Source: Steroidobacteraceae bacterium (GTDB lineage: Bacteria; Pseudomonadota; Gammaproteobacteria; Steroidobacterales; Steroidobacteraceae). From it: a stretch of DNA of 64,000 bases. Below, piece after piece: positions 44,572 to 53,035 of this stretch; positions within the stretch are counted from its first letter, which is position 1, and the number at the start of each line of letters is the position of its first letter. The position numbers and the translations under genes are program-made. The notes below the pieces were generated by a model. The model saw only the letters and a list, made by a program, of their open reading frames with translations, searched no databases and was not told the DNA's origin. The stretch lies in contig JANWJS010000039.1 of NCBI GenBank assembly GCA_025451845.1, positions 1 to 64,000 of the forward strand, read 5' to 3'.

Positions 44572-46356
44572 TCACGCCGCGGAGCGGCTGTGCGCCGGCG
44601 CCCCCCGCTCGCGATGGACCAGCAGCACCGGCCAGCGCGCCATGGCGAGCAGCGCCGCGAGCTCGCTGGTGAGTTGGCTCGTGCTCGCCACGCCGACGAT
44701 CAGCATGTGCCCCGGCGACTCGCTCAGGCGCTGCTCCAGGGCTTGTGCGGCCACGCCGAATCGCAGCTCCGTCCTGATCTCGAGTCCATGCGCGGCACGC
44801 GCTTCCGAGCGCGCATCGAGCAGGGCACGGATGCCGAACGATCGTTCGGCTGTCGAGGTCTGCTCCGGGAGCACGTCGATGTAGATCGCTTCCGCCGCAA
44901 GATGTCGCAAAACGCTAGCGGACGCCGCCAGCGTTGCGCTGCGCGCGGATTCGTCCGTCCAGTGGATGAGTACCCGCTGCGGCGCGGGCGCATGCTCCGG
45001 CAGGATAAGGATTTCCTCTACCCCATGCTCCAACAGCCACTTGGCATCCGAGGCCACACCGGCGCGCGCCCCGATCACGGCCGTTCCCGGCAAGGCCGCA
45101 GTGCTGTCACGGCTCGGTGTCGAGGCTCCCAGCATCGGCTCCAGGTGCTTGCGGATGCGTGTCTTCATGCGCGAGGAGAGATCGAGCAGCAGGGAATTGC
45201 CGGCGAGCCTCTCGGCGGCAGAGCTGTTGGGCGCGCAGATCGTAAAGCTGGAAAGAGGTGTCGGCAGGACATGTGCCCGCCGGACGCCGATCGTGACGCT
45301 CTGGCCCCGACTGATCGCGAATGCGCGTTGCTCGAACTGCGGGCGCGTCGTTTCGATGAGCACCGCGCCGTCCCCGTTGGCATGCGCAAGAATCGGAGCG
45401 TCGGGCTGCTCGTCGAGGCGGATGCGTGCCCGCTCCAGCGCGCCGGTGAAGAGCACCTCTTCGACGACGCCGCGTCCCAGGAAATTGGAGCACGCCAGCG
45501 TCTCGCTCGAGCGCGCGATCTCGATCTCCTCGGGCCGTACGACTGCGACGACCTCCCGCTCCCGCGCGCCGCAGGCACCAGGACCGTGCACAGCCGGCCG
45601 TGCTCCCCAGCGTGGCCCGTCGCTGCCCTGCCGGGCGAGAATGAGGTTGGCCGCGCCGAGGAACGTCGCCACGAACCGTGTCGTCGGGCGGGTATAGAGA
45701 TCCTGCGGTGTACCGCTCTCGAGCAGCCGCCCGCAGTTCATCACTCCAATCCGATCGCCCATGGCGAACGCTTCCTCCTGATCGTGCGTCACCAGAATCG
45801 TCGTGATGCCGAGCTCGCGCTGCACCTCGCGGATGGTGCGCCGCAGTCCCTCGCGAATCTTGGCATCGAGCGCGCCGAACGGCTCGTCGAGCAACAGCAC
45901 CTGCGGCTCGTGCGCGAGCGCCCGCGCCACGGCCACGCGCTGCTGTTGTCCGCCGGAGAGCTGCGCCGGCAGCCGCTCGTCCATCCCTTCCAGCGCCACC
46001 AGGCGCAGCAGCTCCTGCCGCCGCCGCCGCCGCTGCGCCGCACGCACCCGCCGTACCCGCAGCGCGAATTCGATGTTCTCGCCGACCGTCATGTGACGGA
46101 ACAACGCGTAGTTCTGAAACACCAGTCCCACGCCGCGCCGCCGCGCCGACACATGCGTCACGTCACGTCCGTGCAGCGCTATACGCCCATGATCCAACCC
46201 GGAGAGCCCCGCGATCGCCCGCAGCAGCGTGCTCTTCCCGCTGCCGCTGGGGCCGAGGAGCACGAAGAACTCCCCATCCCCGATCTCGAGCGAGACATCG
46301 TTGACGACCGGGACGCCCTGGTAGCGCTTGGTCAATTGATCGAGAGTGATCGACAC
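44572..46356 (-). CDS. cysA: Sulfate ABC transporter ATPase CysA fused to a Usp-like domain
   Basis: Residues 1-235 form the ATPase: Walker A GPSGSGKS (35-42), signature LSGGQ (133-137), Walker B LLLDEP (154-159) and His191. Residues about 270-360 are a TOBE-like regulatory domain. At 594 residues it is about 230 longer than a normal CysA. The extra part (366-582) looks like a partial Usp-like segment followed by a fuller one (RVLIHWTDES at 461-470, then HMLIVGVAS and WPVLLVHRE). The Usp ATP loop (GxxGx9GS) is not seen. The start is GTG at 46356, only two bases after the predicted transcription start. Confidence 0.9.
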   Translation of the reverse strand: MSITLDQLTKRYQGVPVVNDVSLEIGDGEFFVLLGPSGSGKSTLLRAIAGLSGLDHGRIALHGRDVTHVSARRRGVGLVFQNYALFRHMTVGENIEFALRVRRVRAAQRRRRRQELLRLVALEGMDERLPAQLSGGQQQRVAVARALAHEPQVLLLDEPFGALDAKIREGLRRTIREVQRELGITTILVTHDQEEAFAMGDRIGVMNCGRLLESGTPQDLYTRPTTRFVATFLGAANLILARQGSDGPRWGARPAVHGPGACGAREREVVAVVRPEEIEIARSSETLACSNFLGRGVVEEVLFTGALERARIRLDEQPDAPILAHANGDGAVLIETTRPQFEQRAFAISRGQSVTIGVRRAHVLPTPLSSFTICAPNSSAAERLAGNSLLLDLSSRMKTRIRKHLEPMLGASTPSRDSTAALPGTAVIGARAGVASDAKWLLEHGVEEILILPEHAPAPQRVLIHWTDESARSATLAASASVLRHLAAEAIYIDVLPEQTSTAERSFGIRALLDARSEARAAHGLEIRTELRFGVAAQALEQRLSESPGHMLIVGVASTSQLTSELAALLAMARWPVLLVHRERGAPAHSRSAA

Positions 46357-46364
46357 GCCGCAGC

Positions 46365-46430
46365 ATCGTACCGGCGCCCCTCCGGGGCGTCAGTCGCGTA
46401 CCGGTTACCGCCCGGTGACAAAATGGTGAC
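46365..46430 (-). promoter_or_regulatory. cysA operon promoter with three 11-bp-phased repeats
   Basis: On the minus strand -35 CTGACG (46388-46393) and -10 TACGAT (46365-46370) are 17 bp apart, with a start predicted near 46358. Directly upstream, plus-strand repeats GGTTAC (46403), GGTGAC (46414) and GGTGAC (46425) recur every 11 bp, the layout bound by OmpR/PhoB-family regulators. The operon itself encodes such a regulator. A hairpin with GCGCCCC/GGGGCGT arms (46374-46390) overlaps the spacer. Confidence 0.55.
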
Positions 46431-46440
46431 GCCCGGAGGC

Positions 46441-47973
46441 TCAGGAATCGCCCCGGCCCCGCGAGGGCACGTGCCGAGGGTCTCGCCCCTGCGGCTGCGC
46501 AATCCGGGCGAGTCGCCGCACGGCCTCATCGATCTGATCGGTGGCCACGCCGCCGTAACCGAGGATGAGGCCGCCCTGCCGCGGGCGCTCCAGGCAGCAG
46601 GCCGACAGTGCCGAACAGGCGATCCCTGCCGCCCGCAGGCGCGCGGCCGTCGATTCGTCATCCATCCCGCGCGGCAGCAGCGCGACCAGATGCATGCCGC
46701 CCGTGGCGCTGACGATCGCGACCGAGCGGCCGAAGTGGCGCTCCAGGGCGCTGATCAAACACTCGCGGCGATCGGCATACACGGCGGCCATCCGGCGAAT
46801 GTGGCGGGCGAAGTGACCCTCCCGTATGAAGTCAGCGAGGGCCTGCTGATACAGGGTCGGAGGGAAGATATCGATTGCTTCGCGCACGGCGCGAAAGGCG
46901 GCGACGACACTGTGTGGCAGCAGGAGATAGCCGATGCGCAGCGCCGGAAAGCACACCTTGCTGAAGGTGCCGATATAGATGACGCGACCGTCGCTGTCGA
47001 GCCCCTGCAGCGACGAGATGGGTTTACTGCCGAAGCGGTATTCGCTGTCGTAATCGTCCTCGATGAGCCAAGCGTCGGCGCGCTGCGCCCAATTCAACAG
47101 TTGAAAGCGGCGGCTCGCGCTCAGAGTCATTCCCAGGGGATACTGGTGCGACGGGGTGACGTACGAGGCTCGCGCCGAGCCACACCTCTGCACGCCCCGC
47201 TCGACGATCAATCCCTCGGCATCGGTCGGGACGGGCACCGGTTCGCAACCCGCCATCAACAGGGCGCGATGGGCGCCCGGATATCCCGGCTCCTCCACCC
47301 ACACCCGGTCGCCAGGATTCAGCAGCGCACGCAGGGTGATTTGCACGGCCTGCTGCGAGCCGGCGGTAATCATGACCTGCGATTCGTCACAGCGTCCGCC
47401 GCGAACGGTTCCAAGATACTCGGCAATCGCCGCACGCAAGACCGGCTCACCCATGGTGTCGCCGTAGCCCATGTCCCGGGGCGAAGACCTGCGCGCGCGG
47501 CGCGAGACCAGGCGCGACCACGCGCGGCGTGGAAAGAGGTCGAGCGCCGGCGTATTGCGGAAGGCGCCGGTGATGGGCAGCGTCTGCTCCTCGCCCAGCC
47601 GCAGCAATTTCGCCGTCTGTCGGGAGACCTGAACCTTGCGCCCCGGGGGCCTCGCAGCGCCGGTCGTGCGCATCCGATCCGAGCCGACGGGCGAGGGTAT
47701 GGACCTGGCGATCACTGCGCCGCTGCCGCGAGCGGTCTGCAGGTACCCCTCAGCCGTGAGCTGCTCGTAGGCCCAGAGTACGGTGATGCGAGAGACCTTC
47801 AGCTCCCGAGCCATACGCCGCGTCGAGGGCACTCGTTGACCCGGTCTGAGACGCCCCTCCGCGATCGCCCGCAGGAACCAGTTGTAGAGCTGGCGCCGCA
47901 GGGGGATGGCAGCGGTGGATTCCAGAATCGCGAGCGGGATGAACCCCTCCCGCAAGCGGCGGGAACTGGTCAT
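46441..47973 (-). CDS. MocR-family regulator (GntR helix-turn-helix plus aminotransferase fold)
   Basis: This 510-residue protein has an N-terminal GntR winged helix (LRRQLYNWFLRAIAEGRLRPG, then ELKVSRITVLWAYEQL) and a large PLP-dependent aminotransferase-like domain with AGSQQAVQITLRALLNPGDRV, the DDYDSEYRF segment and the PLP-lysine motif GTFSKVCFPALRIGY. MocR proteins sense amino compounds or PLP and control nearby genes. It diverges from the S10 peptidase gene, a likely target given the 107-bp shared intergenic region. It ends 84 bp before the cysA operon on the same strand. Confidence 0.88.
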   Translation of the reverse strand: MTSSRRLREGFIPLAILESTAAIPLRRQLYNWFLRAIAEGRLRPGQRVPSTRRMARELKVSRITVLWAYEQLTAEGYLQTARGSGAVIARSIPSPVGSDRMRTTGAARPPGRKVQVSRQTAKLLRLGEEQTLPITGAFRNTPALDLFPRRAWSRLVSRRARRSSPRDMGYGDTMGEPVLRAAIAEYLGTVRGGRCDESQVMITAGSQQAVQITLRALLNPGDRVWVEEPGYPGAHRALLMAGCEPVPVPTDAEGLIVERGVQRCGSARASYVTPSHQYPLGMTLSASRRFQLLNWAQRADAWLIEDDYDSEYRFGSKPISSLQGLDSDGRVIYIGTFSKVCFPALRIGYLLLPHSVVAAFRAVREAIDIFPPTLYQQALADFIREGHFARHIRRMAAVYADRRECLISALERHFGRSVAIVSATGGMHLVALLPRGMDDESTAARLRAAGIACSALSACCLERPRQGGLILGYGGVATDQIDEAVRRLARIAQPQGRDPRHVPSRGRGDS

Positions 47974-48080
47974 ATGATTTCGATCGATTGTGGCCCTTGC
48001 CGAGAGCCACCCCATCCTGCACGCTCCACTGCCGCCCTGCAACAGCCATGCACCGCCGGATTTACATCGGAACAGTTCGC

Positions 48081-49682
48081 ATGCCTTCATTCGCTACTAC
48101 GCTGGTATGGACTGTCGCGGCGATGCTCCTTCCGCTGCGCGCGCTGGGTGAGCCCCCGTCTGCTCGTACGCCGGCGTCTGGGCCAACGCATCCCGGGCCC
48201 TATTGGGCGGCGCCGCATACGGTCACAACACAAGGGATGGTAACGGCCGGCGGTGAGCACGTCCGTTACAGTGCGCATGCAGGCACGTTGGTGCTCCACG
48301 ATGAGAACAATAAGCCAACCGGCGAGATGTTCTACGTGGCGTACTTCAAGGATGGGGTCGAGGCTACGCAGCGGCCGATCGCATTTCTCTACAACGGCGG
48401 TCCGGGCTCCTCATCTTCGCTGCTGCTCATGGGTTCATTTGGCCCGCTGTTGGTCATCACGAACAGCGACGGCAAGGCCGCGCCGTATCAGCTCGTCAAC
48501 AACGAAAACTGCCTGCTTGATGCAGCCGATCTCGTATTCGTGGACGCAGTAGGCACCGGTTTCAGCCGAATTCTCGGCAAGGATGCCGGCGGCGTCGGAA
48601 CGCCCAAGATGTTTTATGGCGTCGATCCCGACGTGAAATCCTTCGCCCAGTTCATCGAGCGGTTTCTTTCGAAGTACGGCCGCTGGAACTCCCCTAAGTT
48701 CCTGATCGGCCAGAGCTACGGCGCGGCGCGCTCGGCGGCGCTGGCATACGCCCTCGAGGAGGAGGAGATGATTCCCCTCAACGGCATCGTACTGATGGGG
48801 ACGAGTCTCAGTTTCGACACGAACGACAGCCAGCCGAACCTCAATCCCGGAGTCAATCTGCCCTACGCGCTGGGTTTACCCACGTACGCAGCGACCGCGT
48901 GGTACCACAAGGCCCTGCCGCAGACGCCCGAAAATCTGCATGCATGGCTGGATGAAGTGCAGTCCTGGGCCATGGGGCCGTACCTCGCGGCGCTCGATGC
49001 GGGGGCCATGCTTTCCCAAGCCGACCGGGAACGAATTGCGGCGACAATGAGCCGGTATACGGGCCTCTCTGCAAGCTATATCTCGAATGCGAACCTGCGA
49101 GTCACCGCACCTGAGTTCGAGCACGAGTTGTTGCTGGCGAAGAGGAAGACCACGAGCAGCCTCGATACGCGGTTCGCCGGGCCAACCCTGGATGCGCTGT
49201 CCGAGTACGCCGAGTACGATTCCCAGCTCGGGTACCTGACCTGGGCTTACACCGCGTCGGTAAACGACTATGTGCGCAAGACCCTGCGCTTCGGCGGCCA
49301 GGATGAGTACGTGTTCTGGGCGCCCGACATAAACAACCAATGGGACCAGTTGCACACCCCTCCAGGTGCTTCGGGGCCGTCTTACACTGCTACCAACGTC
49401 ATGACGGACCTCGCCGATGAAATGAGCGTGAATCCGAAGCTCAAGGTGATGGTGAATGCGGGATATTTCGATCTCGATACACCCTACTACGCGACGGTGT
49501 ACCAGATGCGCCAGCTGCCAATGGCGCAATCGCTGCAGAAGAATATCGAGTATCGCTTCTACCAGACCGGGCACATGATCTACATGACACCTGGGGCGCT
49601 TCCACAGCTCCACCAGAACATCGCGCAGTTCATTCGCGACACCTCCGCGTGCGTCAAGCCTGCGACAGGGGGCGGGTGCTAG
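48081..49682 (+). CDS. Secreted serine carboxypeptidase-like protein (S10 family)
   Basis: This protein of about 533 residues has a signal peptide (LVWTVAAMLLPLRALG), the oxyanion-hole motif NGGPGSSSS, the nucleophile motif GQSYGAARS, an acidic residue in NAGYFDLDTP and the catalytic histidine in QTGHMIY. This is the S10 carboxypeptidase order; the usual GESYG is changed to GQSYG. ATG at 48081 is preferred, although 48048 is in frame. Such enzymes remove C-terminal residues from peptides, probably in the periplasm. It is divergent from the MocR regulator. Confidence 0.85.
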   Translation: MPSFATTLVWTVAAMLLPLRALGEPPSARTPASGPTHPGPYWAAPHTVTTQGMVTAGGEHVRYSAHAGTLVLHDENNKPTGEMFYVAYFKDGVEATQRPIAFLYNGGPGSSSSLLLMGSFGPLLVITNSDGKAAPYQLVNNENCLLDAADLVFVDAVGTGFSRILGKDAGGVGTPKMFYGVDPDVKSFAQFIERFLSKYGRWNSPKFLIGQSYGAARSAALAYALEEEEMIPLNGIVLMGTSLSFDTNDSQPNLNPGVNLPYALGLPTYAATAWYHKALPQTPENLHAWLDEVQSWAMGPYLAALDAGAMLSQADRERIAATMSRYTGLSASYISNANLRVTAPEFEHELLLAKRKTTSSLDTRFAGPTLDALSEYAEYDSQLGYLTWAYTASVNDYVRKTLRFGGQDEYVFWAPDINNQWDQLHTPPGASGPSYTATNVMTDLADEMSVNPKLKVMVNAGYFDLDTPYYATVYQMRQLPMAQSLQKNIEYRFYQTGHMIYMTPGALPQLHQNIAQFIRDTSACVKPATGGGC

Positions 49683-49833
49683 ATCGGCATTTGCCCGACC
49701 CGACCGGCGGGGAATGTGGTCATACAATTTCGCGCAACCATCGCGCTTGTCGAGGACCAGCCAATGCAGCACGCTACCCTTCGGCCATACACCAGAGCGC
49801 GCCGCGGGCCGCGACACTGAGAAGTCCAACATC

Positions 49834-50523
49834 ATGCAAGCACACATAACCGGTGTCATGAGACGGGCGGCCATGATTGCAGGTTCGGTCATCCTGGCAT
49901 GGAATCTGCTGCCGCAACCGGCACACGCCGCACCGCATCAACGCGACGGCTCCCACGACTTCGACTGGGAAGTGGGTGTCTGGAAGACACACCTCAGAGT
50001 CCTCAGACAGAACCCGGGCGGGACTACGGCCTGGGTGACGTATGAAGGCACTTCCAACGTGATTCCAATCTGGAATTGCCGCGCGGAGATGGTGGAGCTC
50101 GAGGCGACTGCCCCAGGCGGCCGCCATGTTCAGGCAATCAATCTGCGGCTGTACGATCCCGGATCACAGCAGTGGAGCCTCAATTTCGCCAACGTCGCGA
50201 GCGGCGTGCTGGGGGTGCCCACCATCGGAGAATTCCGCAATGGTATTGGCACCTTCTACGACCAGGAGGCAATCGGCGGACGCGAGGTCCTCGTCCGCAA
50301 CGTCTGGTCGCGCGTCACGGCGAATTCGGCGCATTTCGAGCAGGCTATCTCGGATGACGGCGGCAAGACTTGGACGACGAATTGGACCGCCGACGACACG
50401 CGGGTGAAGGGCACGACCGACGAGTGCGAGAAGAACGGAGCTGGCCGCGGCAGGTCTGCTAGGGGCCGCAGGCTTCTGGAGCCGACGCCTTCGGTCCCGG
50501 AGCGAGAAGAGGCCGGCTTCTAA
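49834..50523 (+). CDS. Secreted hypothetical protein (DUF1579-like)
   Basis: This 229-residue protein has a signal peptide (ending LPQPAHA) and a beta-rich body with HDFDWEVGVWKTHLRVL near residue 40, SGVLGVPTIGEFRNGIGTFYDQE and FEQAISDDGGKTW. This pattern belongs to lipocalin-like secreted proteins annotated as DUF1579-like, of unknown function. The last 35 residues are charged and Arg/Gly-rich, unlike the body, possibly from loss of an earlier stop. It follows the S10 peptidase after 151 bp with no other gene between. It overlaps the converging ybeD stop by four bases. Confidence 0.6.
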   Translation: MQAHITGVMRRAAMIAGSVILAWNLLPQPAHAAPHQRDGSHDFDWEVGVWKTHLRVLRQNPGGTTAWVTYEGTSNVIPIWNCRAEMVELEATAPGGRHVQAINLRLYDPGSQQWSLNFANVASGVLGVPTIGEFRNGIGTFYDQEAIGGREVLVRNVWSRVTANSAHFEQAISDDGGKTWTTNWTADDTRVKGTTDECEKNGAGRGRSARGRRLLEPTPSVPEREEAGF

Positions 50524-50786
50524 ATGAGCATCAGCACCCCATCGCAACCCTTGAGATCCGAGGTGAGCGCGACGATCTGATCGCGGCTTTCCGCCCTGAT
50601 GCGATAGGAGATCGATAGGAAGTTGCCGTTTTCGCTCAGCCGCTCGGTCACTCTTTCGGGCTCGATGAGCGGCGAGTGACGCAGCACGATGGCATGCACG
50701 CGGGCCCGGAACTCATCCGAAGGCCGACCGATGATCTTGATCGGATAGTCAGTGGGAAACTCGAGCAGCGGCGGCGGTTCGTTCAT
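50520..50786 (-). CDS. ybeD: YbeD-family protein (DUF493)
   Basis: This 88-residue protein fits the YbeD/UPF0250 family: LLEFPTDYPIKIIGRPSDEF, then ENGNFLSISYRIRAES and a final CDGVLMLI. The fold resembles small regulatory ACT-like domains; the function is unknown. It usually lies between dacA/dat and lipB. ATG at 50786 overlaps the dat stop; an ATG two codons earlier is less likely. Here lipB is not next to it but about 17 kb away. Confidence 0.88.
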   Translation of the reverse strand: MNEPPPLLEFPTDYPIKIIGRPSDEFRARVHAIVLRHSPLIEPERVTERLSENGNFLSISYRIRAESRDQIVALTSDLKGCDGVLMLI

Positions 50787-51658
50787 CGCCATGGCTGATG
50801 CTGCAGCTCCTGCTTCCAGCGCTGAAACTCATCATACACCCGACGCCAGAGAGCGCCAGGCCGGCCGGCACCCACGGGTCGGCCATCGAGCCTCGTCACG
50901 GGCTGCACCTCGCGCGTTGCCGCTGAGATCCAGATTTCCTCAGCGCTGCGCAGCTCGGTTTCGCCGATCACCGCGGCGCAGTACCGCACGCCGGTGCGTG
51001 CCGCAAGCTCCTCTACCACCCCGCGCGTCGTCCCCGGGAGAATCTTGCACGAGTTGGGCGGTGTGCGCAGCTCTCCGCCGATGACCGCGTGCACGGTGGA
51101 GGCGGAAGCTTCCGTCAGCTCGCCATTGCGCAGCAGGATCGTCTCTGCGGCATCGGCGTCCACCGCGAGTTGCCGCAGCAGTACGTTGGCAAGAAGCGTC
51201 AGGGACTTGATGTCGCAGCGCGCCCAGCGAGTATCCTCCGTGGTGACGCACGCAACGCCATGCTCCAACACTGCGGGCGCGGCGACCGGCAGCGGCGCGC
51301 AGAACGCGAACACCGTACGCGGAATGTTGGGGAGCGGAGCATGGTTGCGCCCCCGCTCCGCGCCTCGCGTCACCTGCCAGTAGATGTATTGATCTCCCCC
51401 GCCGTTTCGGGCGATGAGCGCCGCGAAGATGTCGCACCATTCCGTCCGGTCATGAGGGTCCGCCATGCGGATCTCGCCCAGACTGCGCGTGAAGCGCGCG
51501 CAGTGCGCCTCCAGTCGGAACGGCCGGCCGCCATAGACGGGCATCACCTCATACGCGCCGTCACCGTATAGGAACCCGCGGTCAAGCGGTGAGATGCGGG
51601 CCTGCGCGAGCGGCAGGTACTCACCATTGAGATAACACGTCGGAAAAGGATCAGCCAT
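50783..51658 (-). CDS. dat: D-amino acid (class IV) aminotransferase
   Basis: This 291-residue PLP enzyme has the class IV pattern: DRGFLYGDGAYEVMPVYGG at the N-terminus, the PLP-lysine segment CDIKSLTLLANVL, and ASASTVHAVIGGELRTPP. In this operon position (dacC-dat-ybeD) it is taken as D-alanine transaminase, giving D-glutamate or recycling D-alanine released by DacC. A branched-chain role is less likely. It lies 128 bp after dacC, with a hairpin repeat in between. Confidence 0.85.
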   Translation of the reverse strand: MADPFPTCYLNGEYLPLAQARISPLDRGFLYGDGAYEVMPVYGGRPFRLEAHCARFTRSLGEIRMADPHDRTEWCDIFAALIARNGGGDQYIYWQVTRGAERGRNHAPLPNIPRTVFAFCAPLPVAAPAVLEHGVACVTTEDTRWARCDIKSLTLLANVLLRQLAVDADAAETILLRNGELTEASASTVHAVIGGELRTPPNSCKILPGTTRGVVEELAARTGVRYCAAVIGETELRSAEEIWISAATREVQPVTRLDGRPVGAGRPGALWRRVYDEFQRWKQELQHQPWR

Positions 51659-51697
51659 GGGGCCGGCTCCAGGATACCGTCAACAGCAAGTCAGTGA

Positions 51698-51779
51698 GCG
51701 GCCCAGGGCCGTTCCCTGGGCCGCGAGGTCGAACATAGCCATAGGGCTGGCCGCGCAAATCGCCGGGAGCGATTTGCGC
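51698..51779. repeat. Dispersed double-hairpin repeat, copy A
   Basis: The first hairpin pairs GCGGCCCAGGG with CCCTGGGCCGC (51698-51724, loop CCGTT). The second pairs GCGCAAATCGC with GCGATTTGCGC (51753-51779, loop CGGGA). Both stems are perfect over 11 bp. The linker holds GTCGAA and AGCCATAG, as in the copy at 12636-12719. The element lies between dacC and dat, its end seven bases from the dacC stop. It may end or stabilise dacC mRNA; there is no T-run. Confidence 0.75.
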
Positions 51780-51786
51780 CAATAAA

Positions 51787-52932
51787 TCAATGGAACCAGA
51801 GACGCACGCCATCCATCGTACGGGTCAAGAGGCCACCCGTCGGGACGGCTTCCAGCGTTACCAGCGGCTCGCGCCCGACCACCTGTCCGTTGCCGTCGGT
51901 AACGGTCAGCTCGCCAACGACACTGCCGGCCGCCAGCGGTGCCACCAGCCGGGCGCTGTTGAGCGCCGCGTTGGTCGTGACAGTGGCTGCGCGGCCCCGC
52001 GGCAGCGTCACGTAGAGATCGGCCGGCGCGCCGACGGCCGCATAGCCGGAAGCCGACTCATAAACGCGCGGCTTGAGCATGGCCGTGCGCGCGGTCGCGA
52101 TCTTCTGCGTCTGGAAGAAATTGAAGCCGTAGTTGAGGAGGGCCTCGCTGTCGGCCTCGCGCGAGTGCCACTTGGGCGCCTTGAGGACCACCGACACCAG
52201 CCGCGTGCCGTTGCGCCTGGCGGACGCGATGAGGCAGTACCCCGCCTCATCGGTGTGGCCGGTCTTCAGCCCATCGACCGAGGGATCCGACCAGAGGAGC
52301 CCGTTGCGGTTGGGCTGCTTGATATGGTTCCAGGTGAAGTCCTTCATGCCGAAGATGTAGTAGTACTCGGGGAAATCGCGGACCAGCGCATTGGCCACCG
52401 TCGCAAGGTCGCGCGCAGTCGTATAGTGTTGCGGGTCCGGCAGGCCATCGACATCGGTGAAGTGGGACGATTTCATGCCGAGGCGCTGGGCGTACTCGTT
52501 CATGAGCTGTACGAAGCCCCCGCGTGTGCCGCCGACGCGCTCAGCCAACGCCACGGTGGCATCGTTCCCTGATTGCACGATCATCCCCTTGATCAGGTCG
52601 ATGACCGGCACCTGGCTGCCTACCTTGACGAAGGTGCGCGAGCCGCCGGTGCGCCAAGCGTCCTCGCTGATCGTGACGGGGTCATTGAGCTTCAGCCGGC
52701 CGTCCTTGAGCGCTGCGAAGATAACGTACGTCGTCAGGAGCTTGGTGAGGCTGGCCGGCTCCATGCGCTCGTCGGCGTTCTTCTGGGCAATCACATTGCC
52801 GCTTTGGCTGTCGATCAGAATGTACGAGCCGGCATCGAGATTCGGGGCCGAAGGTGTGGGCACGGCGGCGCCGACCGCAGGGGCCAGCGCGAGGGTGGAG
52901 AGTGCGAGCAGGGCGGCTGAAGAGCGGGACAT
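51787..52932 (-). CDS. dacC: D-alanyl-D-alanine carboxypeptidase (PBP5/6 type)
   Basis: This 381-residue penicillin-binding protein removes the terminal D-alanine from peptidoglycan peptides. It has a signal peptide, the SxxK motif in ASLTKLLT, the SGN triad and the KTGHT box, then a C-terminal beta domain and an amphipathic end (TRTMDGVRLWFH) that anchors it to the inner membrane. The released D-alanine could be used by the adjacent dat product. It starts 103 bp after rlpA. Confidence 0.94.
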   Translation of the reverse strand: MSRSSAALLALSTLALAPAVGAAVPTPSAPNLDAGSYILIDSQSGNVIAQKNADERMEPASLTKLLTTYVIFAALKDGRLKLNDPVTISEDAWRTGGSRTFVKVGSQVPVIDLIKGMIVQSGNDATVALAERVGGTRGGFVQLMNEYAQRLGMKSSHFTDVDGLPDPQHYTTARDLATVANALVRDFPEYYYIFGMKDFTWNHIKQPNRNGLLWSDPSVDGLKTGHTDEAGYCLIASARRNGTRLVSVVLKAPKWHSREADSEALLNYGFNFFQTQKIATARTAMLKPRVYESASGYAAVGAPADLYVTLPRGRAATVTTNAALNSARLVAPLAAGSVVGELTVTDGNGQVVGREPLVTLEAVPTGGLLTRTMDGVRLWFH

Positions 52933-53035
52933 CCTCGGAAATCCTCGTGAGTTGCGTGTGGCGCGCGGTCAGATTGTACGAATTCCCCGCGTGCGTTGAA
53001 GTCCGATCGTCGCGGCGGACCATGGCAAGCCCGGT

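Noticed and set aside
44326-48243. 1305-codon plus-strand open frame
   Set aside because: It lies antisense to cysA and the MocR gene, both strongly supported; its composition is that of a GC-rich shadow frame.
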